This document shows positions 20,195 to 31,426 of a stretch of DNA of 64,000 nt, piece after piece; the first letter of the stretch is position 1; each line of letters opens with the position of its first letter. The position numbers and the translations under genes are program-made. The notes under the pieces were generated by a model that searched no databases, was not told where the DNA came from, and saw only the letters and a program-made list of their open reading frames with translations. The stretch lies in assembly GCA_033782935.1 (NCBI GenBank), contig JAWQEG010000166.1, forward strand, positions 4,219,501 through 4,283,500, given 5' to 3'. This stretch comes from Petrolisthes cinctipes (taxonomy: Eukaryota > Arthropoda > Malacostraca > Decapoda > Porcellanidae).

Positions 20195-21189
20195 GGGGTT
20201 GAAGGTGCCAGGCGCACGAGTCACGATGGCAAGAGAGCAGGGTTGCCAATTTAGCAAAAATGTACTCTTCTTTGAAGAAGATAACGACAGAATCATTGGA
20301 AAAGCTTTGTTTGAGCTAGACATCCAAGAAGAGACAGAAAAAGACAAAATAAATATTGCATAATATGTGGATAATGAGAGAAAACAAAGAGAAAAACTAG
20401 AATCAGGCAACACAAAGAAGAAAAAGAGGACGAGAGAGTGGCCGTTGAAAAGGCTATTCCCCCCAAAACAGTGATTGTAACACTGATATACACTCACTCG
20501 ACGCTCGGACTCGCCAAAGCCGAGAAGAGTGTACTGTATAAGGAGGCGTTCATCATCTTTTGAGTTGAATGAAGCAGGCAAGTTATATTATAATATATTA
20601 TACATTAGGTACCTGTTTGGGGAGCAACCTATCAGTAGTTTTTATATGAAATTGACAAACATCTAAGGTTAAACCCAATCAGTGTTTGTACTGTTGCTTT
20701 AGTCTCTTATTTATTTATTTACTTAATTAAAGATCTACTTATCACATGGAAAGCTGAATTTTATACTATTTTGTAGGAGCTGCCCTCTCTGACATCTCTC
20801 TAGATTGTGGTGTTGAAACTAGACAGTCAAGGTATAGAGAAATGACTCTCCCATCTCCTTGTTTTTTTTGGTCTGACCCTCGTGGGTGGTATATACAGTA
20901 AGTATAAATGGTACACAGATAATGGACTTCTTCACCCACATGGATAGTTGAGATAAGTTTATACCTATGGAAATATAACTCTTAATGTTTATGAGAAAAT
21001 TAAATGTTACAAACTTCTTTGATTCTGATAATGTATTAAATCCTGTTTCTTAAGTGGTAGGGAACTGTATTTATTAAATTGGTATGTTTATAAAAAGCAA
21101 GTGAGGCGAATCATGTGTGTGTACTTATTAGTGTGATATGGATTTTACATGGAATTTCTTAACTCACATATGTTTTACTTTCATTATTG

Positions 21190-22135
21190 TACTTCCAGAC
21201 AAGATGCTGTATTTCAAACAAGCTGCAGATAGAAGGAAGGTCCTGAGGAATTATGATGACCTGTACCACAGCAGTCCTGTTGGAGGACACAGTGGCTGGA
21301 ATGTAACATAAGAGAACATCTCCAAGGTGTACTATTGCCTATTGGAGAAGTATGACACAGGACATCCAGCATTATGTATGTGTGTGTGTTTCTTGTGTAG
21401 ACCATAACATGACACAAATACATTGATAAGTGTATATGAAATGAGTGGGATTCTAGTAAAGTGTTCATTCAATATTGAATGCATTACTCTCTAATCCCAC
21501 TGCTGTATTGCTCTCCAGTAATTTTACCATTTTTTCCAGATTGCTACTTCAGTCAGTGCCAGATGTTTACAACACTGAAGATTCAGGTCCCAGAAATGTG
21601 TCCCATTAATGTCAAGGAACCCTTTGAGTTACTTGGAGTAGACCTGATTGGTGAGTAATGTATTAACATTGTTTCATCTTTGTTGGTTCAGGAGCTTCTT
21701 TGCTGTTGGTCATAATTACCCAGTTATGCATTCTTAAGCAAACAATTCCTGTTAGTCCATCCAACCTAACCCCTGCAAATAATAACTTTTATGATATTCT
21801 TTTATGCTGTAAATGTAGCATGCCAAAGTTTTTTGGAAATCGTTTAATTCAATGTTTGTTCTGTAACCGGCTGTTTTATTCAAACTGTGATAGGACTCCT
21901 TACCTTGTTACCTTTTCATTTGTAGTGACTGTACACAAGAAGTAGAGTTCCTTTAAATGCACAGTACAGTAGTTTCCTATCAGCCCATTCATCTGAGGCC
22001 AGTTCGGAAGAATATTGCTAACATAATCTTTACATCTTTAAGGGCAGCTGAGAGAGACGAGAGCTGGGAATATTCTCATCTGTGTTCTCCCATGATGAGA
22101 CAAGGTGCAACAGCAAGTGAAAGATGAAGTGATAA
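21190..22135 (+). pseudogene. Degenerate integrase gene, Ginger/KRBA2-type
   Basis: Near 21204 the plus strand reads a zinc-site-like stretch (DDLYHSSPVGGHSGWN, then a stop). Near 21545 a second exon-like stretch reads FSQCQMFTTLKIQVPE then VKEPFELLGVDLIG and ends at a perfect donor GTGAGT (21652). The motif order H-x-SS-x-GGHSG, C-x2-CQ, PFE-x-x-G-x-DL is that of integrases of Ginger transposons and their KRBA2-like domesticated relatives. The frame has stops and the core DDE part is missing. The remainder of 20.2-22.3 kb shows no other coding sequence. Confidence 0.45.
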
Positions 22136-22317
22136 ACTCTGGTAGGTGCCTTGTTTTGGTAAAAACTTATATCACTGAGTATTGTCTTTTAATATTATCA
22201 GCTTTCTAAAAAGTACTTGTAAAAAAGTACTGTATTGCCAATCCTTTGACATTATTTGTAAAAAAAAAAATGAATTTTATTTCTAAACATCAATAGTTTT
22301 AAGGCAAAAACAATAAT

Positions 22318-22460
22318 CAGGGGTTCTTAACCTGGGGTTCATGAGGATTAGATATTAATTAGTTAACATATGTATCCACTATACAACCAATGGGCTGTAT
22401 AAGTGATGAAGACCTTGCCAAAGATGACCTCGGTGACTCTAAAACGTTTAAGAACCACTG
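22318..22460. mobile_element. Short hAT-type MITE relic
   Basis: The ends CAGGGGTTCTTAAC and GTTTAAGAACCACTG are inverted repeats of the type found in hAT MITEs, including those at 47.1 and 54.4 kb. The 8-bp flanks are only half identical, so this is an old copy. Confidence 0.6.
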
Positions 22461-22779
22461 CTATAAATATTGGAGTACCTCAGTGATGAATTTTAGGACC
22501 AATTCATTTTGCTTGTTTACAGATACACTGCCGTGGACCACCACATCACCGTCGTGCAGTGGCCAAAGTACCCTGACAGAGTGAGTTGTGGTGGTGGAAG
22601 GTAGAAGGTAGTGGGTAGTTAGGATGTATACACATCATCTCTACCACTACTTCACACCACCACACAAAATGGTAGGGGGAAAACAGAGTGTGATCCAAAA
22701 CAGATGGCCAAACTAGGACAGGAGTCCTACTCCCAGCCACACACCTCCTTTAGAACAGTCTCCAATTACCTCTTATAGT

Positions 22780-22945
22780 CCCCCCAGCGGTGGCCGAGCA
22801 CATAAGGCTCTGTGTGCTTAATGTCTTAGCACAGCGGTTCGAATCCGTCTGGAGACACATACTGGTGTGGTTATGTCCAGTTTCTGTGGTGTGTAGGATT
22901 TGTTATATGTATATGTATAGGCCTATTAATGTAGTTAATATATAA
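22780..22945 (+). mobile_element. tRNA-derived SINE
   Basis: GGTGGCCGAGCACATAAGG resembles an A box of a class II (Ser/Leu-like) tRNA and GCGGTTCGAATCC is a canonical B box. Spacing of about 50 bp fits a Pol III internal promoter. The acceptor stems do not pair properly and an unrelated tail follows (TATATGTATATGTATAGG), so this is a SINE and not a tRNA gene. Confidence 0.65.
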
Positions 22946-23263
22946 TGTATAACAAAAAAATACATAATTATTTTGTTTAAAACATAGGTCGGAATTTAGC
23001 TAACCATCATCTAGCGCATTGACGACATTGTGCTTCGGTTTGGCCAAATAATTGATTTTTAATAATCTTAAACTTATAAGATGCACACATCATTCAGGTA
23101 AATTTGCCTTGCTTCTGCATTGTCACACTTGACTTTGACAGATATTTGTTGTTAATTTAACAAATATATCAACAAGAGATGGAATGCTATATTTGATAAA
23201 AAAAAAAATTATAGTAATACTAAGAATTATAATGTTGATTAATTTTGTCCATATTTTCTAAAA

Positions 23264-24652
23264 TCTCTCTATCTATCTGTAGCTCTGACGCCTCGTACCC
23301 TCCGGGAACTCCCACCAAAGGGGTGGCCACGGCAGGAGACTCTTCTGACCTGTTTCAACACTCCCTCCTCACTTGCTCCATCCCCCCTCCCCCCCTCACA
23401 CTTCTCTCTCTCACATACTCTTCCACTCTGTTCTGCCATCTAACCGGAGGTCTGCCTCTCACACCAGGTGCCACAACTTCACTATCGTACACCTTCTTTA
23501 CAAACTCCTCACCTTGCATTCTCTCCACATGTCCAAACTATCTCAGTATATTACGCTTCACTCTCTCAACCACTCCACACTCAATACCAATTGCCTTCTC
23601 ACTCATACCACACCTCTCATACACACTCCCATTACTTTCTCCATCCCACCTAGTAAGTCCACATGCTCCTCTCAGATAACTCATTTCCACTGGACCTATT
23701 CTAGACTGATGAGCCCTACTCCATGTCCATGTCTCCGACGCATATGTTAGTGTTGGCAGGATTATACTATTTCTCAGTCCCTTTTTCACTTCCATACTCA
23801 CACTCCTACCCTTCATTATCCTCCCCAGTGATCCTATGACCTGCCTACCCCTCACTGCTCTCTTCCTGATTTCTCCTTCCATGTTTACACAAAACTGTTC
23901 CCAGATACTTGAATTCCCTCACCTCCTCCATCCTCTCACCCTCTAAAGTTATCTCGCATTCCATCCCAGTTGGCACAGCCACTCTGTAGGGTGTAGCAAA
24001 GTCAATTACTTCTGTTTTAGTCCTCTCAAATACCATCACCTTACTCTTACCAGCATTTACCTTCAGTTTTCTTCCCTTACACACGGACTAAAACTCATCC
24101 ACCACCCTCTGTAACTCCCTTTCACTCTCGGCCAGCAGCACAGTGTCATCCGCAAATAAGCTTGCAACCAAGGACCAATTGCTTCATTCAACCTCAGTTT
24201 TGCACCCAGGCCCTCCACCTTTGCCTTCATCTCTCTCAGGCAACCATCCATAAAGATATTTAACAGCTATGATGACATGACACACCCCTGCCTCAATCCT
24301 ACACTGATATCAAAGGTCTCACTCAAATCACCCTCGACCCTCACGCAAGCTTTTGCCTCTCTGTATAAGGCCTCAATCCCCTCCAGCAAGCGCCCACCAA
24401 CTCCGTAAATCCTTAATACATCTGTCATAGCTCTCCTATCAACCCTATCGTATGCCTCCTCCAAATCCATGAAGGCAGCATACAACTTCCTACCCTTCCC
24501 AATATATTTCTTCACTATTGATTTTATTGCAAAGATCTGGCCCACACATCCTCTACCCTTTCTGAACCCTCCTTGCTCCTCACTAACTTTATTCCCTGTT
24601 ACTTCTATCAGTCTCTCAGTAAAAACCTTCCCATACACCTTCCCCGGTACAC
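23264..24652 (-). mobile_element. RTE-like LINE, 5'-truncated copy
   Basis: Read on the minus strand, broken frames encode RT motifs (GFRKGRGC, AFMDLEEAYDRVDR, GLRQGC) followed by KSKVMVFERT and ASETWTWS. The 3' end carries an (ATAG)n tail seen as TCTATCTATC at 23264-23282. The same family is at 43.5-45.9 kb and as a fragment at 8.1 kb. The copy starts within the RT, lacks endonuclease, and has several frameshifts. Confidence 0.88.
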
Positions 24653-26640
24653 TAAGATTTAACCCACAATTATATACTGTACCAGCTGTTATAAAAGTAT
24701 GTCTTTTGAGTCATGTACAATATTAACATTTTATTATAGGAAATAAAGTTCTTTATACTGTACTTGATGTTTTGCAAGACCCTACCTTATTGTATTTATA
24801 CTGTATGTGATATTTTGTCACTAATATAGTTTTATAATCCTATCTTAGGGTCTCGGCCCTTCTCTGTCTGAACTCTGCGAATTCCCTACATTCTCTGTCA
24901 CACTACTTAAGAGTATTCTGTTTGAAACTAATTTATTGCCAAGCATTTAACTTCATACGGCTCAGATATATCCCCTATCACCCATAGATTTCATACACTG
25001 CTGGAGTGACATAAGACCCATTAGGGCCTGCTGATGCTAATCTTGATACTGTATACAAGAAAGAGTATAGTATTATGTAATGTCATCATAAGCCAAGTTT
25101 GCCCAATAATTCAGCTACCTACTTAGTGTACAGTATTCATTTACTTGTGGCAAAAGAACATAGGCCTAAATAGTCAAGGTTGATCAATTTAAAAATATTA
25201 CAGTAATGGTTATTTGTACATAATTATAGTACAGGCACAATCATCTCATCCTTAAGAATTGAAATATTGTCAATCTCTACTTCTAGTCAAAGTTTAGGGA
25301 AAATTAAAATATGCCTCATTATAGGGTGATACTGGAGAGAACCTCTTGTTTCTTCACTTCTTCAATGAGTCACGCTTCTTCAACAGAGGTGAAATGAGAT
25401 TCCCTATACAGTTGGTGTAAGGGTGAGGTGACTCCACTTCACACTTGCATTTTTCACTGGAGGGAAGAAAATTATGATGCAGGGAAGAATATTATGATTG
25501 CATAACCAGTCATACTGAGGCTATATTTCTGTACAAACAGCATACACACTATGATTAAAGTGTTCTAGCTGTGGAGATGTGCTTAACTATAATAGTATCT
25601 TATTTAAGGACTTAGATTTCGATTTGGAAGGTAAAGACAGTGATAGAAGAGAAAGCTCTTCGCTTCATAGGTGGCTATATACTAAAAAAAAATTGCAGGA
25701 ACATATCCATATTTAGGAAATAAGGCTATCAATTGTGCCACTGTTTGCTTAATTAATTAAGCAAATCATGGACTGAAACGATTAATAGAGGTAAGCTATG
25801 CACTATCTCCATTCAGATAAATTTGTTCTCGGTTAAAATGAGATAAATGTTTAAAGCAGTTCATGGTGAAAGCCTTGAAGGCTCACTTAATTGCTTCTCT
25901 AATAGAACGTGTGGGAATTGATTTACCCAAAGATGTAGTGTTCTGATGTATAATATCTGTGTACTTGAGAATGAAATTAAACATCTAAACAAAATCATTG
26001 ACAATTAAAGAGAAGAAGGAAGAAAAATAGTCATGTAATGTTGTAAATTATACCGTAATTTAATATACTGTATGCACTGTATATACAACAAAGTTTGTAT
26101 TGATATATTCTATTAGAACATGAGAGGGTTAAGATATGTAAGCTTGTCTAGAATATCGGTAACATATATTAAGTCATATACAGCGATGATGTGATGGAGG
26201 GAGACATATATATTTATTGAGCTTGGTATGTTACAAGTACGAATGATAATTGAATGCTTATTGTAGTGAAACGTGAATTATGCGAGGGAAAATAATGATT
26301 TAGCTTGTCACTGCACATTCTCGCGATCAAGGTATGTGGTACGCAGAGCGGTATAGGGTGTGGTGGTACGGAGCAGTGCTCATCATGCCCTCCTCGTACA
26401 GCGACTACTTATTTATGACATTCATTCCTTACTCGGGATATTCCATGCGCTGTTTTTTGTGCCAATCGCTTGCAAATCATATCGAATTTGCTATTTCATA
26501 CATAAATATTGACATAGTAAACGAAATGCGAAATTGGAAAATAAATTACTGCCGGAGCATTTTCCCATAATAAAATACATAGGGAGAGACGTCTTATCAT
26601 AACAAAGGTCGTGTGTTTTGTGTACTGTGGCGCGGTATGA
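24653..26640. other. Intergenic, no gene recognised
   Basis: The sequence is AT-rich. One short plus-strand stretch (about 25620-25700) reads EEKALRFIGGYILKK, faintly like the C-terminal part of P-element/THAP9 transposases. It is too short and broken to call as a gene. Confidence 0.4.
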
Positions 26641-26649
26641 CATGTTGGG

Positions 26650-26699
26650 CCCACACGCATGCGCAGTTGATACGTTCCAGTCGCATTCCACTTCCTACT
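26650..26699 (-). repeat. 50-bp inverted repeat, right copy
   Basis: This is the reverse-complement partner of 20144-20194 and includes the same NRF-1-like palindrome CGCATGCGCA. The Penelope-like element inserted about 40 bp further right. Confidence 0.6.
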
Positions 26700-26772
26700 G
26701 CTACAATAGCATCTATGTTTAGGCCTACATAACAATAGTGGAGTGGTAATTCACAATGACGTGAAGAGCAGC

Positions 26773-27026
26773 ATGCTAAGAAAAACCCACTTTTTATAGA
26801 CAAAAAGTATTTAATATGGACGTTTCGGAGGCAACTACCTCCCTCTTCAGCAGTACAGAGTTGAATGAAACATGAAAGGAAAATAAGTAGCTGACAGGGG
26901 GAGGGAGGGACAAGGTGTGTTCTGATGACAGACATACCACACCTCACCTCACCTCACCCAACCGACCTGACCTGGCCATTCCTCAGGGATCCGACCCCAC
27001 ATCTGGGAGGGATTTGACCACTAGTG
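26773..27026 (-). repeat. Penelope left inverted terminal repeat
   Basis: These 254 bp match the reverse complement of 29858-30111 with very few differences, mostly in the short GGTGAGGTGAGGTG-type tract. It contains an inverted hammerhead-like core at 26819-26850. Confidence 0.9.
26819..26850 (-). ncRNA. Hammerhead-ribozyme-like core, inverted copy
   Basis: This is the reverse-complement twin of 30034-30065 in the left terminal repeat. CTGAAGA, stem GGAGG/CCTCC and GAAACGTC are all preserved. Confidence 0.5.
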
Positions 27027-27793
27027 TTGCAACTGGGTTTTTCTTTTGCTCTAAAACCTGGTAGAGATATTGCCCTAGATTTTGTTGCGTCTGTATTTAA
27101 TGGAAGACATAATTTCCCGTGCCTTAATGGTTTTATAATCAATGACTTTTTGGATCATTTTAACTTCTATGATTCCATTCCTAGGCGGTTTCGCTTGGCC
27201 CTGGAGAATTTAAGAAAAAACAACTCCATTTTCATAACTAAAGCTGACAAGAGCAACTCAGTTGTGATACTTGATAAAGTTAACTACGAAGAAAAGATGT
27301 TAAATCTATTAAATGACGTCACCACTTATGAAAAGTTGAGATCTTCTCCCTTAAAGCGTCTGTCCACCCAGTCCAACCGTACTGTGAAAGAACTACTCAA
27401 TAATGTGCCCAACATCGATGCCAAATGGTTCATGCAAGTCAACCCTAAACTTCCACACATAATTATATGGTCTACCCAAAACACATAAGAATGGTGTTCC
27501 TCTTCGCCCCATTGTTTCGTATTGTGGATCATTTAGCTACAAATTATCAAAATTCTTAGCCAAAAAATTATCACCATTAGTGGGATGCATCTCAAGTTCA
27601 CATATTAAAAATTCCTCACATTTTATTGATAAAATTAAGTCTCTAAACCTAACTAATGGAAAAATGGTAAGTTTTGATGTAGATTCACTCTTCACTAAAG
27701 TGCCACTTAACGATGTATTAGAATTTCTAAGTAGGAAAATGCCAGACTATGATTTAGATTTGGGTATGCCAATATCTTCCTTCCTTGAATTAA

Positions 27794-28813
27794 TGGGGAA
27801 TTTCTGGAACTAATCCGCTAGATGTCACTGCTGTGCAGTCAGTTCATGCGACACGAGCTAAAATATTGTTTTTTAAAATCCCATCAGCATACAAATGCAT
27901 AGAACCTTGATCATTATGATACTTTCGAAATCCTGCATCGACTTTTTAATACCCTGTATGGATAATTTTGAGATAAGTTGGTTAAATTAGATATTTTTGT
28001 TTCGTGATTATCGACCTTCTGCTGTCGATATTTAAAGTAAGGCATATGCCAAGGCTAAAATCTATTTATTTGGACAATACAAATAAATATGATTAAGACT
28101 GTACTACATATTATGACGTAACATACCCAGTAACATGGTAATATATAGATATAGTTATTTTTGTGGAGATATTAGCATCTCCTTCACCAAGTGAGCGACA
28201 AGGCAAAAGTAACCGAGCGAGACTCAGCGAGTTGGAACCAAAACAAACATCCGAGAGGGAGAGTCCTCACTCCTCGAGACCTCAACCATCAACTTTATCA
28301 ACCATGCCATCATCGTGTTGTGTCCCTCAATGTGTTAATAGACATGGGGGCCACAAATTCCCCAAAGAAGCTGGACAAAGGAAACGGTACTTCGCCAGCA
28401 CATTCGAGTTGCCTATTCTCAATTGAAATATGTATTTCAATAAACCAGGAAGTTAATCTATGTAATTCGGAGTTTTAACTATGACCTGCATGTTCTTTTT
28501 ATGTTTATTGTATTTTCATTTACTTTGTTTTCAATCAATGGTGTACCTGTTTGGTAATCCCGAGATGGCCAAATAATCTGAATGCCAATTTCACCAGAAA
28601 ATCAACTTAACTCCTTTTGATCACGAATAGTACTATTTTACCTGTGTTTTACTACTTAGAAAGAATTGTGTAGAAATATGTATCATTTAAGCTCGATGCA
28701 TTTTTTTTGTGTATAGAATGACTCTGAAGGAATATTTTATTTTGCTTGTGTGCGCGATGAACCGCCGATTGTGATGCCACCTGGTGGCAACCACGAGTTT
28801 AGAAAATTCCCCA
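27794..28813 (+). mobile_element. 1.02-kb TTAA-flanked transposon with THAP-domain fragment
   Basis: The ends TGGGGAATTTC and GAAAATTCCCCA are inverted repeats. TTAA flanks both sides (27790-27793 and 28814-28817). An alternative reading is a GGGG...CCCC element with a 2-bp AT duplication, which would leave the Penelope frame intact (ELIKLC). Inside is the start of a THAP zinc finger. TTAA targets together with a THAP protein are described for Kolobok transposons, so a non-autonomous Kolobok-type element is the favoured call. Subterminal motifs resemble CTCF sites. Confidence 0.6.
28163..28426 (+). pseudogene. Truncated THAP-domain protein start
   Basis: This 87-codon frame contains, from ATG 28304, MPSSCCVPQCVNRHGGHKFP followed by KEAGQRKRYFAS. 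It matches the N-terminal half of a THAP finger (C-x-C...GHKFPK-x-x-x-x-RK). The second half of the C2CH finger is missing: the frame ends ELPILN and no downstream continuation was found. THAP fingers bind DNA in transposases and their relatives. It is a fragment inside the nested transposon. Confidence 0.6.
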
Positions 28814-29857
28814 TTAAACTTTGTGTTTCATCCAATGCTTTTTCTTTTAATGATAAATTCTTCATTCAGCGATTTGGCAATGCAATGGGGTCGCCATTAT
28901 CCCCCATCCTTAGTAATTTGTATATGGAATTTTTTGAAACTGAGTTATTATCCAACATTGCACCCCCAAATCTAATATGGCATAGGTATGTAGATGACAT
29001 TTTCTCCTTTTGGCCCAACAGTCTCAATAATCTTGAAGATTTCTTTTGCAAATTAAATGACTTGGTTCCATCTATCAATTTCAAAATTGAATGGGAAATT
29101 GATGGGTCCCTACCCTTCTTTGATGTTTTGGTTACTAAAATTAATGACTTCCCTACCTTCACTGTCTATAGGAAACCCACTCATTGTGATATGTACATTC
29201 ATTTTTTCTCTTATCATAATAATTCTATCAAAATGTCTGTCATATCTACCTTGTTTCTCAGAGCATTAAGAATTTGTAACCCCAAAAATTTAGAGGTAGA
29301 AAACAACAAAATTTGGATTATATTCCGTAACTTGAAATATCCTGATTGGTTTATCAGAAAAGCTTATTATAAGGCTAGGAAAACCTTCTATGTTCCTAAA
29401 TGTCAGTCAGAAAAGAAACCTTATTTATGTCTTCCTTATGTAAAAAGTCTGGAAAAAATTCAGTCAGTTAGCAGAGAACTTGATGTAAACATAGCCTTCA
29501 AATATACTTCTAGTATCAAAACTACTCTTGTAAGAAATAATGCCACTGTTCAGCCCCAAGCAGGAGTATACAAAATTCCTTGCAAAGACTGTGACTTAGT
29601 TTATATAGGTGAAACTGGGAGATCTTTAGATGTTAGAATGAAAGAACATAAACGAGATATGACGAATTGTAACACAAATAATGCTAACTTTGTCCATGCA
29701 TATGACAACAACCACTGTATTGATTGGAAGTCTGGTAAAATGATAATTAAGTGCAACAATTTCAAGAAACGTAGAATATTAGAATCAGTATGTATACAGC
29801 ACTATAAAAACTTTAACTTAAATGAAGGTATGTTCAAACTAGATCCATTAATGAGAG

Positions 29858-30111
29858 CACTAGTGGTCAAATCCCTCCCAGATGTGGGGTCGGATCCCTG
29901 AGGAATGGCCAGGTCAGGTCGGTTGGGTGAGGTGAGGTGTGGTGTGGTCTGTCTGTCATCAGAACACACCTTGTCCCTCCCTCCCCCTGTCAGCTACTTA
30001 TTTTCCTTTCATGTTTCATTCAACTCTGTACTGCTGAAGAGGGAGGTAGTTGCCTCCGAAACGTCCATATTAAATACTTTTTGTCTATAAAAAGTGGGTT
30101 TTTCTTAGCAT
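29858..30111 (+). repeat. Penelope right inverted terminal repeat
   Basis: This 254-bp partner of 26773-27026 overlaps the last 44 bases of the coding frame, including its TGA stop. It contains the hammerhead-like core on the plus strand. Confidence 0.9.
30034..30065 (+). ncRNA. Hammerhead-ribozyme-like core
   Basis: CTGAAGA (fits CUGANGA) is followed by a stem GGAGG/CCTCC closed by a short loop, then GAAACGTC. This is the conserved hammerhead order: CUGANGA, helix II, GAAA. Penelope elements are known to carry such motifs in their terminal repeats. Helices I and III are short and could not be confirmed by eye. Confidence 0.55.
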
Positions 30112-30284
30112 AACAATAGTTTTACGATGATCTCTTCAGAATACTTTTTGAGAATAAAAGTCACCTAAATTATATGGACAACTATAACTTTCTCTGGGGG
30201 GTATTAAAGGCTTTTATTAATTAAGATACTTTGCCAGGCATTCACCGTGCACGTGCATCACCAAACAAAGATAGCCTAAACTAC

Positions 30285-30287
<3 letters not shown>

Positions 30288-30364
<77 letters not shown>
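30288..30364. repeat. (TA)n microsatellite
   Basis: An uninterrupted TA dinucleotide run of about 77 bp. It can extrude a cruciform and often varies in length. Confidence 0.95.
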
Positions 30365-30369
<5 letters not shown>

Positions 30370-30669
30370 AAGTGTGGTAACCATGTAGCCTAACGTACCC
30401 TGCTGCTGAAAACTTCAACTCTTCATATTTTTCCCATGACTAAATACAGGAATAAAGGAAAGTCCCAATATAAAAAGGTTCTTTCTTAATCTTTATTTTG
30501 CCAGTGTAAGGTATGCATGCTAAATTAAAGAATTAGTACCCTCTCTTTCTTTCACTATAGGCTATACATTACTGTAGGCTATGTAGCCTATTGAGAAAAA
30601 GAAAAATACTATCACATAATAATTATTATATAGGCTATAACCAATACATATTTACATAGGGCTGCCTTT

Positions 30670-31000
30670 TCAACAATAGGTATCCTCACTTTCTTCCTCA
30701 CTACTTTCGTCTGAGAGAATATTAATTTTAAATGATTCAAATAGGTGATTAACTGCTATGTCATTTTTTCTATAATTCTCCTCAATTTTAATTGTGTGAC
30801 TGATGCATTTCTTCCAATTTTCTAAAGTTACATGGTCAATTGCCGCTTTTGTGATTTTTTCAACACCTTTTATACTTTGATTTGCATTTGAGTTATTCTT
30901 TTTCACTTCTGATTTTACTTGAGCCCATATAAGCTCAATAGGATTTAACATGCAGTGATAAGGTGGTAGTCGAAGCACTTTGTGTCCATGACGGCAGGCT
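30670..31000 (-). pseudogene. DDE transposase C-terminal fragment
   Basis: The minus strand reads HGHKVLRLPPYHCMLNPIEL then IWAQVKSEVKKNN and ends EEESEDTYC. The LPPYHC-x-x-NPIE-x-IW motif carries the third catalytic acidic residue of Tc1/mariner-related DDE transposases. The upstream two thirds of the protein are missing, and the sequence beyond about 31000 does not continue the frame. Confidence 0.75.
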
Positions 31001-31426
31001 GTTGTAGCTGTTTATTTGGGGAACACATTTGGAATATACTGTACGAGTTTTGAATAGGGTGAATAGGACTGTGGGTTTTAAAGTAATCTGTGAAAACTTA
31101 GCAAAATATCAAAAGTAGCCTAACTTTATGTTACTAATAAGCAATGAAGTTTATGGGGACTTCACTTGGACACACTACTGACGACTGTGGGGTAAAGTAG
31201 CAAAGTTAACTTGCTTCAGTTGAATATATATATACTGAGATTTTAAGAGACACCTTGGGATTTTGTTGAAAATTGAGATTTGGCTGATATTACCTTATAG
31301 TTGAGAGCAAACCAGAAATGCCATAATAGGGTCGATTCCACAGCTGTTCGTAGTGGTTTGTAAGCACGCAAACGAAAGAATCATAGGTCCCCGTACCTAA
31401 TACGAGATATCTACAAGTCCTGTTGG

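Larger units (their letters stand above)
27024..29901 (+). pseudogene. Penelope RT/GIY-YIG protein, broken
   Basis: The N-terminal half (27024-27488) contains IFITKADKSNSVVILDK and KLPHI. A 1-nt shift follows, then the frame continues GLPKTHKNGVPLRPIVS to FLELM (27813). The nested element interrupts here. The C-terminal half (about 28814-29901) resumes at KLCVSSNAFSF and holds the catalytic YVDD (about 28990), SLPFFDVLV, TVYRKPTHCDMY, and the GIY-YIG endonuclease GVYKIPCKDCDLVYIGETGR (about 29565-29630) with RMKEHK. These elements nick the target with GIY-YIG and reverse transcribe onto it. The last codons lie within the right terminal repeat. Confidence 0.88.
26740..30108 (+). mobile_element. 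Penelope-like element with GIY-YIG endonuclease
   Basis: The 12-bp sequence CATAACAATAGT occurs at 26728-26739 and 30109-30120. Inverted terminal repeats of 254 bp lie at 26773-27026 and 29858-30111. Between them is a plus-strand RT plus GIY-YIG frame. A 33-bp tail before the left repeat and terminal repeats carrying a hammerhead-like core are typical of Penelope elements. A 1-nt frameshift near 27465 and a nested 1.02-kb transposon (27794-28813) disable this copy. The two terminal repeats remain nearly identical. Confidence 0.9.

Noticed and set aside
20009..20581. 190-codon minus-strand frame
   Set aside because: No start context, no domain and a low-complexity Ser/Phe/Leu composition; it runs through the inverted repeat.
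22780..22860. Functional tRNA gene
   Set aside because: A and B boxes are present but the acceptor stem does not pair and an unrelated SINE tail follows.
25620..26010. P-element/THAP9-like C-terminal fragment (ALRFIGGY, LENEIKHLNK)
   Set aside because: Only two short stretches in a broken frame; similarity is too weak to call by eye.
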